From an uncultured Verrucomicrobia subdivision 3 bacterium (lineage in GTDB: Bacteria; Verrucomicrobiota; Verrucomicrobiia; Limisphaerales; UBA11358), in the NCBI GenBank assembly GCA_903835255.1, contig CAILMI010000030.1:42629-106628 (forward strand): a DNA stretch of 64,000 nucleotides, given 5' to 3'. Position numbers and translations under genes: made by a program. Numbering within the stretch: the first letter of the stretch is position 1; every line of letters begins with the position of its first letter. Below are positions 16,178 through 25,936 of the stretch, in pieces. The notes beneath the pieces were generated by a model. It had not been told where the DNA came from, made no database searches, and saw only the letters and a list, made by a program, of their open reading frames with translations.

Positions 16178-16822
16178 TCAACCGCCCTGCTTGCGGGCAA
16201 ATTTCATGACGGCTTCGGTCTGGCTATGGACGTGCAGCTTCTCATAGATGCGCTGGATGTAGGTGCGCACGGTGCTGAGGCTGATGTCCAGTTCGCTGGC
16301 GATCTCCTTGTAGGGATGGCCCCGGGACAACCCCTGCAACACCTCCAGCTCGCGCTTGGTCAGCGTTTCCGTCTCCGCCTGAGCTGCCGCCTGTGCCGCC
16401 GCATGCATCTGAAAGGATTGCACCACCTTGCGCGCAATGTGGCCGGACATGGGAGAACCCCCATCATAGACTTCCCGGATGGCTTCGAGAATTTTGGCGG
16501 GGCGGTTGCTTTTGACCAGGTAGCCAAACGCTCCGGCAGAGAGGGCCTGGAACACCTGTTCCCCCTCCTCAAAGACGGTGAGCATGATGATTTTCAGCTG
16601 CGGCGCGGCGCGGCGGAGGCGGGGCACACAGTCGATGCCGCTCATGCCGGGCAGATTGATATCCATGAGCACGACATCCGGGGGGTGCAGAGGGATGTCC
16701 GCCAGCGCGGCTTCCGCATTGGGATACGCTTTCAGACAGCGAAAGCCCGACTGCCCCGCGAAATACCGCACGAGGGTTTCGCGCAGCTTGGCGTCGTCTT
16801 CCACGATGGAAACTTTAATCAT
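16178..16822 (-). CDS. NarL/FixJ-family response regulator
   Basis: A 214-residue protein from the ATG at 16822; longer frames lack domain support. The receiver domain has acidic EDD at 8-10, the phospho-acceptor Asp54 in LMDINLPGMSG and Lys in GYLVKSNRP. A short Ala/Gln linker leads to a LuxR-type HTH (LTKRELEVLQGLSRGHPYKE, LDISLSTVRTYIQRIYEKL). It lies 153 bp downstream of the propeller histidine kinase and is its obvious partner. Genes of the polysaccharide locus upstream are likely targets. Confidence 0.92.
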   Translation of the reverse strand: MIKVSIVEDDAKLRETLVRYFAGQSGFRCLKAYPNAEAALADIPLHPPDVVLMDINLPGMSGIDCVPRLRRAAPQLKIIMLTVFEEGEQVFQALSAGAFGYLVKSNRPAKILEAIREVYDGGSPMSGHIARKVVQSFQMHAAAQAAAQAETETLTKRELEVLQGLSRGHPYKEIASELDISLSTVRTYIQRIYEKLHVHSQTEAVMKFARKQGG

Positions 16823-16975
16823 GAGGGACTCCGGCAAAGCGACCGGGGGCAGCCCGGACGCCGCTGACTCTACCACAGCCAAAGTTGAAATGGCATTCAT
16901 TTTCAAGCGCAGTCTATCCTCTCCCTGCAACGGTGAGGCAGTCGGATAAAACGTGGACACGGCCTGCGGCGCCGG

Positions 16976-19900
16976 TCAGGAGACGGGGGCGGTGAACACC
17001 AGCTGAGTGCCCTGGCCCGGCCGGCTCTGACAGTCCAGCCGTCCGCCGATGGAGCGCATGCGCTCGCGCATGTTTTCCAATCCGTTCCCGCCGCCGGCCC
17101 TTTTGATAGGCGCGGCGACGTCAAAACCGCAGCCGTCGTCCTCGATGATGATTTGGAACTCGGCGGGGCTGAAGACCACCTGGACGCCGACCTGTTGGGC
17201 TTTTGCGTGTTTAAGGATATTGTTGAATCCCTCCTTGACGGCGAGAAACACCTGATGCCGCACCCCGGTGGGCAACAAGACCGAGGGGATGGCGGACGGC
17301 AGATCAAAGCCGCACCGCACCGGGCTGCCCTCAAAATAATCCTCCGCATAGCGGCACAAATAATGGACCAGGTCGCTCAGGCGGTCATTGCGGGGGTTGA
17401 CTGCCCAGACAATCTCTTCGAAGGAGCGGATGGTCTCGCGGGAGGTTTCAGAAATCTCCTGCACCTCGCTCCGCGCCGAGGCGGGAATTTCCGGATGCGC
17501 GCCTGCCATTTCACTCAAGAGCGACAGGCGGGTGAGCTTGGCCCCGACTTCGTCGTGCATGTCACGGGCGATGCGGGCGCGTTCCTTATCGAGGGCCGCC
17601 ATCTGTTCCAGCTGTTCCATGCGGCTCCGCAGCCGGCGAAACGAGAGGTACCGGACGATGGTAACCACGAGTGCGGTGAAAAGGAAGAGGGCGCTGCCGC
17701 GAAACCACCACGTCTGCCAGAAAAACGGCGGCACCACGAGGAGCACGGCGGCGCCTGTTTCACTCCAGACTCCGGCATTGTTGCAGGCCAGCACATGAAA
17801 CCGATAATCGCCGGCCGGCAAATGCGGGTAACTGGCGCGACTCGGCTGACTCGCTTCAACCCAGTCCTCATCAAAGTTTTCCAGCTGATAGCGGAAGCGG
17901 ACATTTTCCGGGGAGGCGAAACTCAAGGCTGCAAAATCAATCTCCACCTTGCGATGGTCCGCTGGGATGATCAACCTGGCTTCGTGCTCCCCCAGATCTG
18001 GCACAGTGCTTCCGCTCTCCATCCGCAAAGGCGAGTGGGAGTGATAAAGCGCGGCGGTTTTTTCATCCACAGAAACGCGTTCCACCACCACCGGCGGCGG
18101 AACCGGGTTGTGGCGGATATTTTCGGGCTGGAGCGTGAGCAGGCCGCTGCGCAGGGCAAACCACAGCCGTCCGTCACTGCCTTTCCAGACATTGGGGAAA
18201 TTGGCGGTATTGGGCTGGAAAGTGGGGAGGCCTTCATTGCGCCCGTAGACCTGAGAACGCACAGTTTTCAACCGCCCCTCCGCCCGGGCATTCAACTCGG
18301 CCAGCGATATATGAAATAGACCCCGATTGCCCATCACCCACAGACCCCGTCGCTGGTCGGTCAACAATTGTGAGGCGAAATCATCCGTCACCCCTTCGGC
18401 CTCCGTGATGAGGGAAAGTTTTCCATCTTTGAGGCGTCCTATCCCCGCACCGGCGTACCCCACCCATAAGGTCCCCTCCGCATCGGTATCCAGAGCCCGA
18501 ATCGAGGGAGAATCCGGCAGCCCGGCGGCGATTTCGATCAAAGTGGAGGAGTCGCGGACGCTCAGAATATGCCCCTCCAGCGTGCCGATCCAGAGTTGGC
18601 CATCCGCCCCCTCCGCCATGGCGCGAATCGTGCGATTCTCCCCGGGCAAAGACAGGGGTGCTTCCAGCTTCCCGTCATGCAACCGCTGCATGCGGCTGGG
18701 CGAGCCCGACACGACCCAGACATCCTGATTGGTAGCCACAAAAACCAGATGAACGGCACCGCCAATCAGCCCATCCTCCCGATTCCAAACGCGCCAGACT
18801 CCCCCGCTCAAATGATGCAGCGTGCGATCCCGGGCGCCCACCCAGACCCCGCCGGCCTTGTCGGCCGTGACGCAGGTGGCGACATCCCCGATCCAGCCGG
18901 CTTCCGCACCGACCGTATTCCATTTTCCATTTTGATATTTTACCAGAACTCCACTTTGGCCGACGGCCCAAATAACGCCGTCCAAATCCTGGCACACCGA
19001 TGCCACCGCTTCAAAGGGGAGTCCATTTTCCTTCCCCATCAGAGTGATTGCGGAGGGTCGGATCAGATTCAACCCGCCGCCCCGGGTGCCAACCCAGATA
19101 TTGCCTTCCTCATCCGCTCCCAAACAACTTACCGACTGATGCGACAGGGGAATTTTTTCTAAGACGCCGCCTTTAAACCGGAACAGGCCGTCGGCCATTG
19201 TTCCAATCCACAGCGCCCCCGAGCGATCCTCAAACAGCACTTGAGGCTCGGCGTTTCCGGGCAACCTCTGGCACTCCACCGGTTCGCGATCCTCCTCATA
19301 TTTCAACAGGCGGGCCCCGGCGCAGATCCATATGCCGGCTTTGGCGGACGCACACATCCGGACCGTAGATTCTTCAAAGGTTAATTTAGACACCAACTGA
19401 CCCTCTCGAATCACGCCCAGCTCACCCCCTTTTGAAAACCATATGGAGCCACGCACATCGCTCATCACCCACGCATTGAGACCGGCGGGCAGCCCCTCCT
19501 GCGCGGTGTACCGTGTGATCTGGTGATCCTTGATCCGACACAGCGTCCCCGAATAAATAATCCAGATGGCGCCCTCCCTATCCTCGGCCATCGCGGCAAT
19601 CCGCTCCGCCGGCAAGCCCTGTTCGGAGGTGAAGGTGAGGGCACTGTTGGACTCCACGCAAATCACGGATCCGCGATCCATGCCCAGCCAGAAGCGGCCC
19701 CGGCGATCCAGCAGCAGGGAACGGATGGATTTTTTGAACAGGCTTGGGAGGGGAACTGCCTCGAAGGCTGCGCCGTTAAAACGCAACAAGCCAGCGTAGG
19801 TGGCCACCCACAAATATCCGTCGTCCGTCTGGGCCACGCCCGTCACGCTGTTGTCCGGCAATCCCTCATCCGTCTGCCACGCGCGAAAGGACCAGTGAGA

Positions 19901-20002
19901 GAAGTTGTCCGGACCCGCAGCATGCGCCCGCCCCGAAACCAAGATTCCAACCCACATCATCACCGAGATGCAATGGCGGAAAAGCGGGGACATGGGGGTC
20001 AT
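16976..20002 (-). CDS. Two-component-regulator-propeller sensor histidine kinase
   Basis: A 1008-residue membrane sensor. After a signal peptide (about 1-28, ending RAHA) come Reg_prop propeller repeats to about residue 640 (DDGYLWVATYAGLLRF, EEGNIWVGTRGGGLNLI, DGRLWFALRSGLL), a Y_Y_Y domain (FRYQLENFDEDWVEA, LPAGDYRFHVLACNN), one transmembrane helix near 760-780, a HisKA_3 dimerisation domain with the phospho-accepting His in RIARDMHDEVGAKLTRLSLL (about 815) and a HATPase_c domain with IIIEDDGCGFD and GNGLENMRERM. The propeller and Y_Y_Y part should sense an external ligand, by analogy with polysaccharide-fragment sensors. It lies 45 bp downstream of the tandem lyase gene on the same strand. 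Confidence 0.92.
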   Translation of the reverse strand: MTPMSPLFRHCISVMMWVGILVSGRAHAAGPDNFSHWSFRAWQTDEGLPDNSVTGVAQTDDGYLWVATYAGLLRFNGAAFEAVPLPSLFKKSIRSLLLDRRGRFWLGMDRGSVICVESNSALTFTSEQGLPAERIAAMAEDREGAIWIIYSGTLCRIKDHQITRYTAQEGLPAGLNAWVMSDVRGSIWFSKGGELGVIREGQLVSKLTFEESTVRMCASAKAGIWICAGARLLKYEEDREPVECQRLPGNAEPQVLFEDRSGALWIGTMADGLFRFKGGVLEKIPLSHQSVSCLGADEEGNIWVGTRGGGLNLIRPSAITLMGKENGLPFEAVASVCQDLDGVIWAVGQSGVLVKYQNGKWNTVGAEAGWIGDVATCVTADKAGGVWVGARDRTLHHLSGGVWRVWNREDGLIGGAVHLVFVATNQDVWVVSGSPSRMQRLHDGKLEAPLSLPGENRTIRAMAEGADGQLWIGTLEGHILSVRDSSTLIEIAAGLPDSPSIRALDTDAEGTLWVGYAGAGIGRLKDGKLSLITEAEGVTDDFASQLLTDQRRGLWVMGNRGLFHISLAELNARAEGRLKTVRSQVYGRNEGLPTFQPNTANFPNVWKGSDGRLWFALRSGLLTLQPENIRHNPVPPPVVVERVSVDEKTAALYHSHSPLRMESGSTVPDLGEHEARLIIPADHRKVEIDFAALSFASPENVRFRYQLENFDEDWVEASQPSRASYPHLPAGDYRFHVLACNNAGVWSETGAAVLLVVPPFFWQTWWFRGSALFLFTALVVTIVRYLSFRRLRSRMEQLEQMAALDKERARIARDMHDEVGAKLTRLSLLSEMAGAHPEIPASARSEVQEISETSRETIRSFEEIVWAVNPRNDRLSDLVHYLCRYAEDYFEGSPVRCGFDLPSAIPSVLLPTGVRHQVFLAVKEGFNNILKHAKAQQVGVQVVFSPAEFQIIIEDDGCGFDVAAPIKRAGGGNGLENMRERMRSIGGRLDCQSRPGQGTQLVFTAPVS

Positions 20003-20047
20003 TCTAATTCGGAATCCGCGGCGCGCAAGGCCGGATGCCCGACAAGG

Positions 20048-22393
20048 TCATGGCACTGGGGCGACCGGCCCGGCGGCCTGCGTATTCCTCACCCACAACA
20101 GCGGCTGGGTGATGGCGATGTTGCGACGGACCTCGTCATCGACCGGGTCGGGCGGCAGTTTGCGCCAGAGGTCCAGATAGGTGGATTCCTTCAGGGCGAG
20201 TCCGGCAAAGAGCAGCGAGCTCTGCCGGGCGGGCCAGCCGTCCCATGCCATCACATCCGGCTTGAGCGGCCACTTGGATTTATCCGCAAGAAACGGGTAG
20301 AGATATGCCTCGGCCCGGCGGATGCCCCGCCCATCGGGTAACTCGAATTTCCAAAGGTCATCCGCGGGCGTGGACAGGACCTGACAGAGCGTCGTCATAT
20401 TATCGAGCTGAAAGATGGAGTAGGCGTAAGGCTTGGTGCGCTTGAGTTCCTGGGGGAAACTGCCGTCCAGGGCCATCTGGTTGGGCACGAAGACCTCCTT
20501 AAACTGCCGGCGACATTCGCTCTGCCGCGGCTCATCGCCGGTGAACGTTGCAAACACCGCCACCTGCAGCCAGAAAGCGACGGCATGATTATTCCTGGTT
20601 TTGGCCTCGTCGCGGCCATTTTGGCTGGTCAGCATCCATTCGGTGTAATCCCGGAACCATTGCTTCACCTCGGCGACGGTTTGATGTGAGAAGGAAGGCG
20701 ACGTCTGCAGCGCCTCGATGGCTTTGGGAATTTCGATAAGGTGCAGCGTGTCGATAATGCCAATGCCGCGCCCGGAGGAGACGCCCGGGATGGCCTGCGC
20801 ATATTTCAGGTGGGGATTCATGCGGGTCGCCGGGTCGATAAAAAACACCCGGACCCATTCCGCCGCCCGGGCGGCATAGCGGTCTTCTCCGGTGAGGCGG
20901 TAGGCGGCACCCAGGGCGGCGACCGCATCGCGCATCTGGCGCAAGGCCATACGATGCCGGTTGAAATTTTCGGGATTGGTCTGGCCATCGCGCTGAAGGT
21001 AGGGCAGGCCGTTGGATTTGGCGGGGTCGGGCCACCAATAGTCGCCGTTGGAATAGTAATCATTCGGGCCGCCCTCGCTCAGCGGCGCGCGAAATTGCGT
21101 GAGGGCGACTGGCGAAAGCGTGAGCGCTGATCCGGCCGCCTTCAGGATGCGATCGCGGTCCAGCGCGGCGACATTGAGCGGGGGTTTCCCCGCCGGGAAT
21201 AGCAACTGGAGACGCTTGCCGCCGGCGTCCGGAAACTGGGCGAGGGTCTTTCCGTATTTCGTGTCCCCATAAACATTCAGCGCCTGGCGGAGCTGGGGCG
21301 CAAATTCCGACCGGCTGAATTTCTTGATCTGTTCGTAGGGCCATTTTTTAGACGGGTCGGCAACGTACGGCAGCAAATAATCCAGCGCGGCGGCCAGGGC
21401 GTCTTTTCCATTCCCGAGCGGGTAATGCCACAAGTCCACCCCGACATGTTCCGACAGGGTTGCCAGCGCAAAAAGCGCCTCGAGATTAAAATGCGAATAG
21501 CCAAACGCAGCCGTCCGCTCCAGCTCCAGCGGCTGACTGCCATCCGGCTTGATTTGCGCGGACAGCCTTTTTTGTTTTGCAGACTCAGTGATGCGCCGGG
21601 CCACATCCGGACGATCCAACACCAGTGCCAGCTCCACAGCCTGCACGTCATAAAATGTTCCGTGATTGTTGTGGGCGGCCGCTTCCTCACGGCCTTTTTT
21701 ACTCGTCAACAGCCAATTCACATAGGTTTCCAGCCAGACCCGAAACGCGGCCTGATCCAGCGGAGTCCACGCGGGGGACCCCGCCAGCAGACCGGCGGCA
21801 TCCGCGGCAGTCGCGAGATTGCGCCCCTCCAGGATACCGGTGCCGCGCCCGGTATTCTCACCCGGAACCGCCTGCGCGAATTCCAGATGAGGATTCATCC
21901 GCGTGGCCGGGTCCAGAAACCAGACCCGCAGAAACCGGGCCGCCTGGGCCGCGTACGCCTCGTTCCCGGTGAAGTAATAAGCCAGCGACAGGGTCTCGAC
22001 CGCCTTGGCCATCTGGCCGATGCGATTGTGATCAAATCTGTCTTCGCGGCTCTCGGGATTCACCCGGCCATCGCGCCGAAGATAGGGTAATCCGTTGGGC
22101 TTCCGTGGATCCGGCCAATAATACGGCGCCTGGGTCATGTAATCATGGCGGTCCCCGCTCGGGGGATTTTTGACTTTCTCTATCACCGACGGGGGCGAGG
22201 CGCGCAGCGCTTCCTCTGCGCCTTCCACAAGGTTTTTAAGCGCCCGTTTCAGGACAGGATCGCCGGCCGCCAGACGCGCCTTGGCCTCCGCCAGAGCGCC
22301 AGGCGGGGCGGCAAAATAGCGCGGCGCTAATTCTGTGGCTGTAGCCAGACTGACGCCAGCCATCCACAGCAAGAAGAGAAAAAAATATTTCAT
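20048..22393 (-). CDS. Secreted tandem alginate-lyase-domain protein
   Basis: A 781-residue protein with a signal peptide (to about 20) and two homologous (alpha/alpha) alginate lyase (PF05426, PL5-like) domains, roughly 25-385 and 400-781. The copies share APYYWPDPRKPNGLPYLRRDG versus DYWWPDPAKSNGLPYLQRDG, NPHLEFAQAVPG versus NPHLKYAQAIPG, and the catalytic pairs NNH...R-x5-Y (HNNHGTFYD and ERTAAFGYS; RNNHAVAFW and KRTKPYAYS). Both halves keep the Asn-His and Arg-Tyr residues expected for lyase activity. It overlaps the GH2 gene by 4 bp (ATGA) and is translationally coupled to it. It probably cleaves uronic-acid linkages by beta-elimination; the substrate could be something other than alginate. 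Confidence 0.87.
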   Translation of the reverse strand: MKYFFLFLLWMAGVSLATATELAPRYFAAPPGALAEAKARLAAGDPVLKRALKNLVEGAEEALRASPPSVIEKVKNPPSGDRHDYMTQAPYYWPDPRKPNGLPYLRRDGRVNPESREDRFDHNRIGQMAKAVETLSLAYYFTGNEAYAAQAARFLRVWFLDPATRMNPHLEFAQAVPGENTGRGTGILEGRNLATAADAAGLLAGSPAWTPLDQAAFRVWLETYVNWLLTSKKGREEAAAHNNHGTFYDVQAVELALVLDRPDVARRITESAKQKRLSAQIKPDGSQPLELERTAAFGYSHFNLEALFALATLSEHVGVDLWHYPLGNGKDALAAALDYLLPYVADPSKKWPYEQIKKFSRSEFAPQLRQALNVYGDTKYGKTLAQFPDAGGKRLQLLFPAGKPPLNVAALDRDRILKAAGSALTLSPVALTQFRAPLSEGGPNDYYSNGDYWWPDPAKSNGLPYLQRDGQTNPENFNRHRMALRQMRDAVAALGAAYRLTGEDRYAARAAEWVRVFFIDPATRMNPHLKYAQAIPGVSSGRGIGIIDTLHLIEIPKAIEALQTSPSFSHQTVAEVKQWFRDYTEWMLTSQNGRDEAKTRNNHAVAFWLQVAVFATFTGDEPRQSECRRQFKEVFVPNQMALDGSFPQELKRTKPYAYSIFQLDNMTTLCQVLSTPADDLWKFELPDGRGIRRAEAYLYPFLADKSKWPLKPDVMAWDGWPARQSSLLFAGLALKESTYLDLWRKLPPDPVDDEVRRNIAITQPLLWVRNTQAAGPVAPVP

Positions 22394-24840
22394 GGTGCTT
22401 CCGTCAAATTCAGAAAACCCGTTTTAAGTCCGGCGCCAGTGACGCTGGCCACGGCCGGTCCGGACAGCCGGAGGCTGATCTGCGCGCGGCCATTATACAG
22501 CTGCACCACGCGGGACCCGGTGGAGGTGCCCAAATTATCGAGCAACCGTCCGTCTCCGGTCAGTCCAAAGCGAACCGTGTTTGCCGCATCAAGACAGGGC
22601 ACCCCGGCTTTATCCAAAACATGCGCCTCGATCGTAACCACCCCGTTGCCCCGTGAAATCTCTTGGAGCATCAGCGTGGCCGGGGAACCCCAAACCGCCG
22701 TCTGATACTGGATAGAAATCTCATCGGTGACGACCGCGCCACCGGCGGTCCCGACGGCGCGGAGCGTGTTGGTCCCGATATTCAGAGGCACCTCCCAGCG
22801 GAGTCCGGCAGCGGGGAAATTAGTGCTCACCCGTTCACGCCGCCCAGCGGAAACCCCATTCACGAACAGTTCCACCTCACCGCAATTGGAGAACACCTTC
22901 ACCTGTTTCGCCTCTCCCGGCTTGCCCCAGCGCACGGGCCAAGTGTGGCCGTAGATGTGGATCATCGGCTTTTCCGCCCAATAACTTTGGAAAACATAAT
23001 AGCTTTCCTTGGGCGTGCCGTCGCGTTCGACCACGCCCTTCTGGTTCACGCGGGGGACGGGGTTCTCCGGCCGCAGCGGGGTGGAGAAATCCTTGAAAAT
23101 CCATTGAGCCGCGCCGGTCAGCTGGGGCATCTGCTCCTGCTCCTTCAGATGCCAGTCGAACAGGTTGATGATGTAACTCTCCGACCAGTCGCCGTCCCGG
23201 GAGGCGCGCGCCTTGCCGCCGCTGCCCTTGTAGGCCTTGCCCACCTCAGCCGTGCCCTGGCCGGTGGCAACCTGCCCTAGGAATTTTTCCGGCTCTTCCG
23301 CATGCCGCCGCGCATGGCTATCGCCGCCATATTCAGCATGGAAAAAATGGGGCGAGCCGGCGATCGCCTTTTCGGTTGAAGCGCGATACTCGGTGTAGCG
23401 CCCGCCATACCAGCCGGCCCAGATGCTCGGCGAATACACATCCACGATATCCTTGCAGAAATCGCAGCGCCGGAGGCTGGTCTGGCGGGAGGGATCCTGC
23501 TGGTGCGCCTGCGCATTCAGCTCTGCCATGAAATTCCGGATTGCATTCGTATCGAACTTCTCGAAATCGCCCGGCCAGTCATTTTCATTGCCCAATCCCC
23601 AGAGGATAATGGACGCGTGATTGTAATGCTGGTCAATCATGTGGCTCAACATCTCGCGGCATTGCTGCTTGTAGCCGTCGCCGCCCAGACCGCCGCGACA
23701 CCACGGGATTTCCTCCCACGCAAGAATGCCCAGCTCGTCGCACAACTCCAGCACCCGCGGCGCCTGCTGATAATGGCCGAGCCGCACAAAATTGACCCCC
23801 ATGTCCTTCATCGCCTGCAGCGTCTGGCGCACCACGTCGTCGGGCACGGCGGCGGCGGCGCCCGCGTGATCCTCGTGATAATGCGTGCCGCGCAACAACA
23901 GCCGCTCGCCGTTCAGCTTGAACGGCCCGTGCTCCACCCACTCAACCGAGCGCACGCCGAATTTTTCTGACACGGCCTGCCCGCCCTGCGCCGTCTTGAG
24001 CGTGACCGCGCACTGGTAAAGCGTCGGCGATTTCGGCGACCACAATTCCGGCTGGGCAATGACAAACGCGGCGATCTCCTTTTCGCCCGACCACGGAGCG
24101 AGCTTCTGCGTCGAGGTCGCAATGGGTTTTCCGTGCGCATCTAACACTTCCGCAGTCAGCTCCACCTCCTCCTTGAGCGACTCCGGATTATAAAGCCGCC
24201 CCCGGATTTTAACGTCCGCGGTGCCATCTGCGGCCAGAGTTGGCTCCACATGGACGCGCGCCAGAGAAATCGCCGGAACATAAATCAGGCGGACGTGGCG
24301 GTAGAGGCCGCCGTAGCGATTGAAATCGCTCAGATCCGAGGGAATGCTTTCGGCGTCGCGCGAGTTGTCACACCGCACCGCCAGCGGAACGTCGCTCTTT
24401 TTTCCGACCGCGTCGGTGAGGTCCACATCCCACTGATCATAACCGCCGGTGTGCTCGCCGACTTTTTTGAGGCCGACGAAGACCTGCGCCTTCTGGCCCG
24501 CTCCATCAAAATGCAACAGGGTGCGGCCGCCGGGAAACGGGTTGGCCACCGCGAGGTGGGTGCGATACCAGCCCGGCCCCTGATAATAACGCTCGTCCGG
24601 ATCCGCCGCGTCCCGGGCATTAAAACAATGCGGCAGCGTGACCGGGGACCAGGCGACATTGTCCGTCGCCTGCTCGCCGCGCCAGATTTCCCAGGTGCTG
24701 CCCAGGGATCCGCGGTAAAACTCCCAGCCCTGATCGAGCGGCTGCCCCGGTTCAGCGGCGCACAAGCTGGCGGAGGCCAGCCCGATTCCAGCCATCAGCG
24801 GCGGAAGCCCTTTTAAAAGTTTGAATCGATTGAATTGCAT
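22390..24840 (-). CDS. Secreted glycoside hydrolase family 2 enzyme
   Basis: An 816-residue protein with a signal peptide (to about 29), a galactose-binding-like sugar-binding domain, an Ig-like domain, the TIM barrel with acid/base Glu in ILWGLGNEND (about 418) and nucleophile Glu in FHAEYGGDS (about 503), and C-terminal beta domains (VKVFSNCGEVELFVNGVSAG). This layout fits beta-galactosidase, beta-glucuronidase or related exo-glycosidases; substrate choice cannot be made by eye. It overlaps the tandem lyase gene by 4 bp and follows the NHL gene after 9 bp, so the three form an operon. Confidence 0.88.
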   Translation of the reverse strand: MQFNRFKLLKGLPPLMAGIGLASASLCAAEPGQPLDQGWEFYRGSLGSTWEIWRGEQATDNVAWSPVTLPHCFNARDAADPDERYYQGPGWYRTHLAVANPFPGGRTLLHFDGAGQKAQVFVGLKKVGEHTGGYDQWDVDLTDAVGKKSDVPLAVRCDNSRDAESIPSDLSDFNRYGGLYRHVRLIYVPAISLARVHVEPTLAADGTADVKIRGRLYNPESLKEEVELTAEVLDAHGKPIATSTQKLAPWSGEKEIAAFVIAQPELWSPKSPTLYQCAVTLKTAQGGQAVSEKFGVRSVEWVEHGPFKLNGERLLLRGTHYHEDHAGAAAAVPDDVVRQTLQAMKDMGVNFVRLGHYQQAPRVLELCDELGILAWEEIPWCRGGLGGDGYKQQCREMLSHMIDQHYNHASIILWGLGNENDWPGDFEKFDTNAIRNFMAELNAQAHQQDPSRQTSLRRCDFCKDIVDVYSPSIWAGWYGGRYTEYRASTEKAIAGSPHFFHAEYGGDSHARRHAEEPEKFLGQVATGQGTAEVGKAYKGSGGKARASRDGDWSESYIINLFDWHLKEQEQMPQLTGAAQWIFKDFSTPLRPENPVPRVNQKGVVERDGTPKESYYVFQSYWAEKPMIHIYGHTWPVRWGKPGEAKQVKVFSNCGEVELFVNGVSAGRRERVSTNFPAAGLRWEVPLNIGTNTLRAVGTAGGAVVTDEISIQYQTAVWGSPATLMLQEISRGNGVVTIEAHVLDKAGVPCLDAANTVRFGLTGDGRLLDNLGTSTGSRVVQLYNGRAQISLRLSGPAVASVTGAGLKTGFLNLTEAP

Positions 24841-24849
24841 TTTAGAAAA

Positions 24850-25926
24850 TCAGGGGCGGACGCGGATGTATTTTTGAATCCGGCGCGGGCGCGGCTCGCC
24901 GCCGTAAAGGTTGCCGTCGCCGTCCACCGCCACAAATTCCGCTCCAGTGCCTTCGATCTCGCGGGGGTCGCCCCAGGGATAGAGGATGAACGTGTCAACC
25001 CATCCAGTGCGGGCATCCCCGATCCGGATGCCCATCTCCCAGCCAGGATTCTGGACCGTGTCAGATTCCGAATCAGTAACATAAATCCGTCCCCGACGAT
25101 CAAACGTGATGCCGCTGGGGCGCCCGAACTGGGTCCACTGCGCCAGGAACTTTCCCTCCGCATCAAAAATCTGGATCCGGTTATTGCCGCGGTCGGCCAC
25201 AAACACCCGGCCTTGGGAATCGATTGCAATCGAATGGGTCATCCGGAATTCGCCCGGCGCGTACCCGGTTTTTCCCCAGGCTTTGAGGAACTTTCCGTCC
25301 TTGGCGTATTTGACGATCCGGTTGTTCCCGGCATCAAAGCTGTGGCCGTCCGCCACAAAAATATCCCCGTTGGCGGCCACCGCCACATCGCTCGGCGAGT
25401 TAAGATGCGCGGCATCGTCGCCGGGCTCTCCGGGCGTGCCCAGGGTCATCAGCACCTTGCCCTCCGGGCTGAATTTGACCACTTGATGGCCGCGTTTGCC
25501 GGGCGGGGTTTTTTTGGAGGCCACCGCATCCGTGACCCAGACATTGCCTTCCCGGTCCACATCCAGACCATGCGGCCAGATGAACATTCCGCCCCCGAAA
25601 CTTTTGACCACATTGCCCTGCAGGTCGAACTGGACAATCGGATCCACGCCCGAATCCAAACATTCGTTTCCGAACCGCTTGGGATCGGTCTCCGTGCAGC
25701 GGAGGATGACCCAGAGATGCCGTCCGTCGGGGTCCATTTGTAAATCGCCCACCGCACCCATGGTGCGCCCCTCCGGCAATTTGGCCCAGCCCTCCACCAT
25801 GCGATAGGGATTTGGCAGACTCTGGGAAAATGTTTTGGCAGCCGTCCCGAGGACCAGAAACAGGGCCAGACTCAAGGCGACGGACGCCGCGGATCGAACA
25901 TGCAAGGAAGGCGAATCAAACATCAT
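24850..25926 (-). CDS. Secreted NHL-repeat protein, peptidyl-alpha-hydroxyglycine lyase-like
   Basis: A 358-residue protein with a signal peptide and a six-bladed NHL propeller (WPHGLDVDREGNVWVTDA, NSPSDVAVAANGDIFVADGH, MTHSIAIDSQGRVFVADRGN, RPSGITFDRRGRIYVTDS). The layout is close to the lyase domain of peptidylglycine alpha-amidating enzymes, but bacterial proteins of this type have no settled function. It sits 10 bp after a sulfatase gene and 9 bp before GH2. A role as binding protein or as a lyase on polysaccharide fragments is conceivable. Confidence 0.75.
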   Translation of the reverse strand: MMFDSPSLHVRSAASVALSLALFLVLGTAAKTFSQSLPNPYRMVEGWAKLPEGRTMGAVGDLQMDPDGRHLWVILRCTETDPKRFGNECLDSGVDPIVQFDLQGNVVKSFGGGMFIWPHGLDVDREGNVWVTDAVASKKTPPGKRGHQVVKFSPEGKVLMTLGTPGEPGDDAAHLNSPSDVAVAANGDIFVADGHSFDAGNNRIVKYAKDGKFLKAWGKTGYAPGEFRMTHSIAIDSQGRVFVADRGNNRIQIFDAEGKFLAQWTQFGRPSGITFDRRGRIYVTDSESDTVQNPGWEMGIRIGDARTGWVDTFILYPWGDPREIEGTGAEFVAVDGDGNLYGGEPRPRRIQKYIRVRP

Positions 25927-25936
25927 AAGGATTTCA

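Noticed and set aside
14993..16867. 624-codon plus-strand open frame across tRNA-Leu and the antisense of two genes
   Set aside because: It starts inside the tRNA and runs opposite to the MBL hydrolase and response regulator, both of which have clear motifs; the open frame is a GC-skew shadow.
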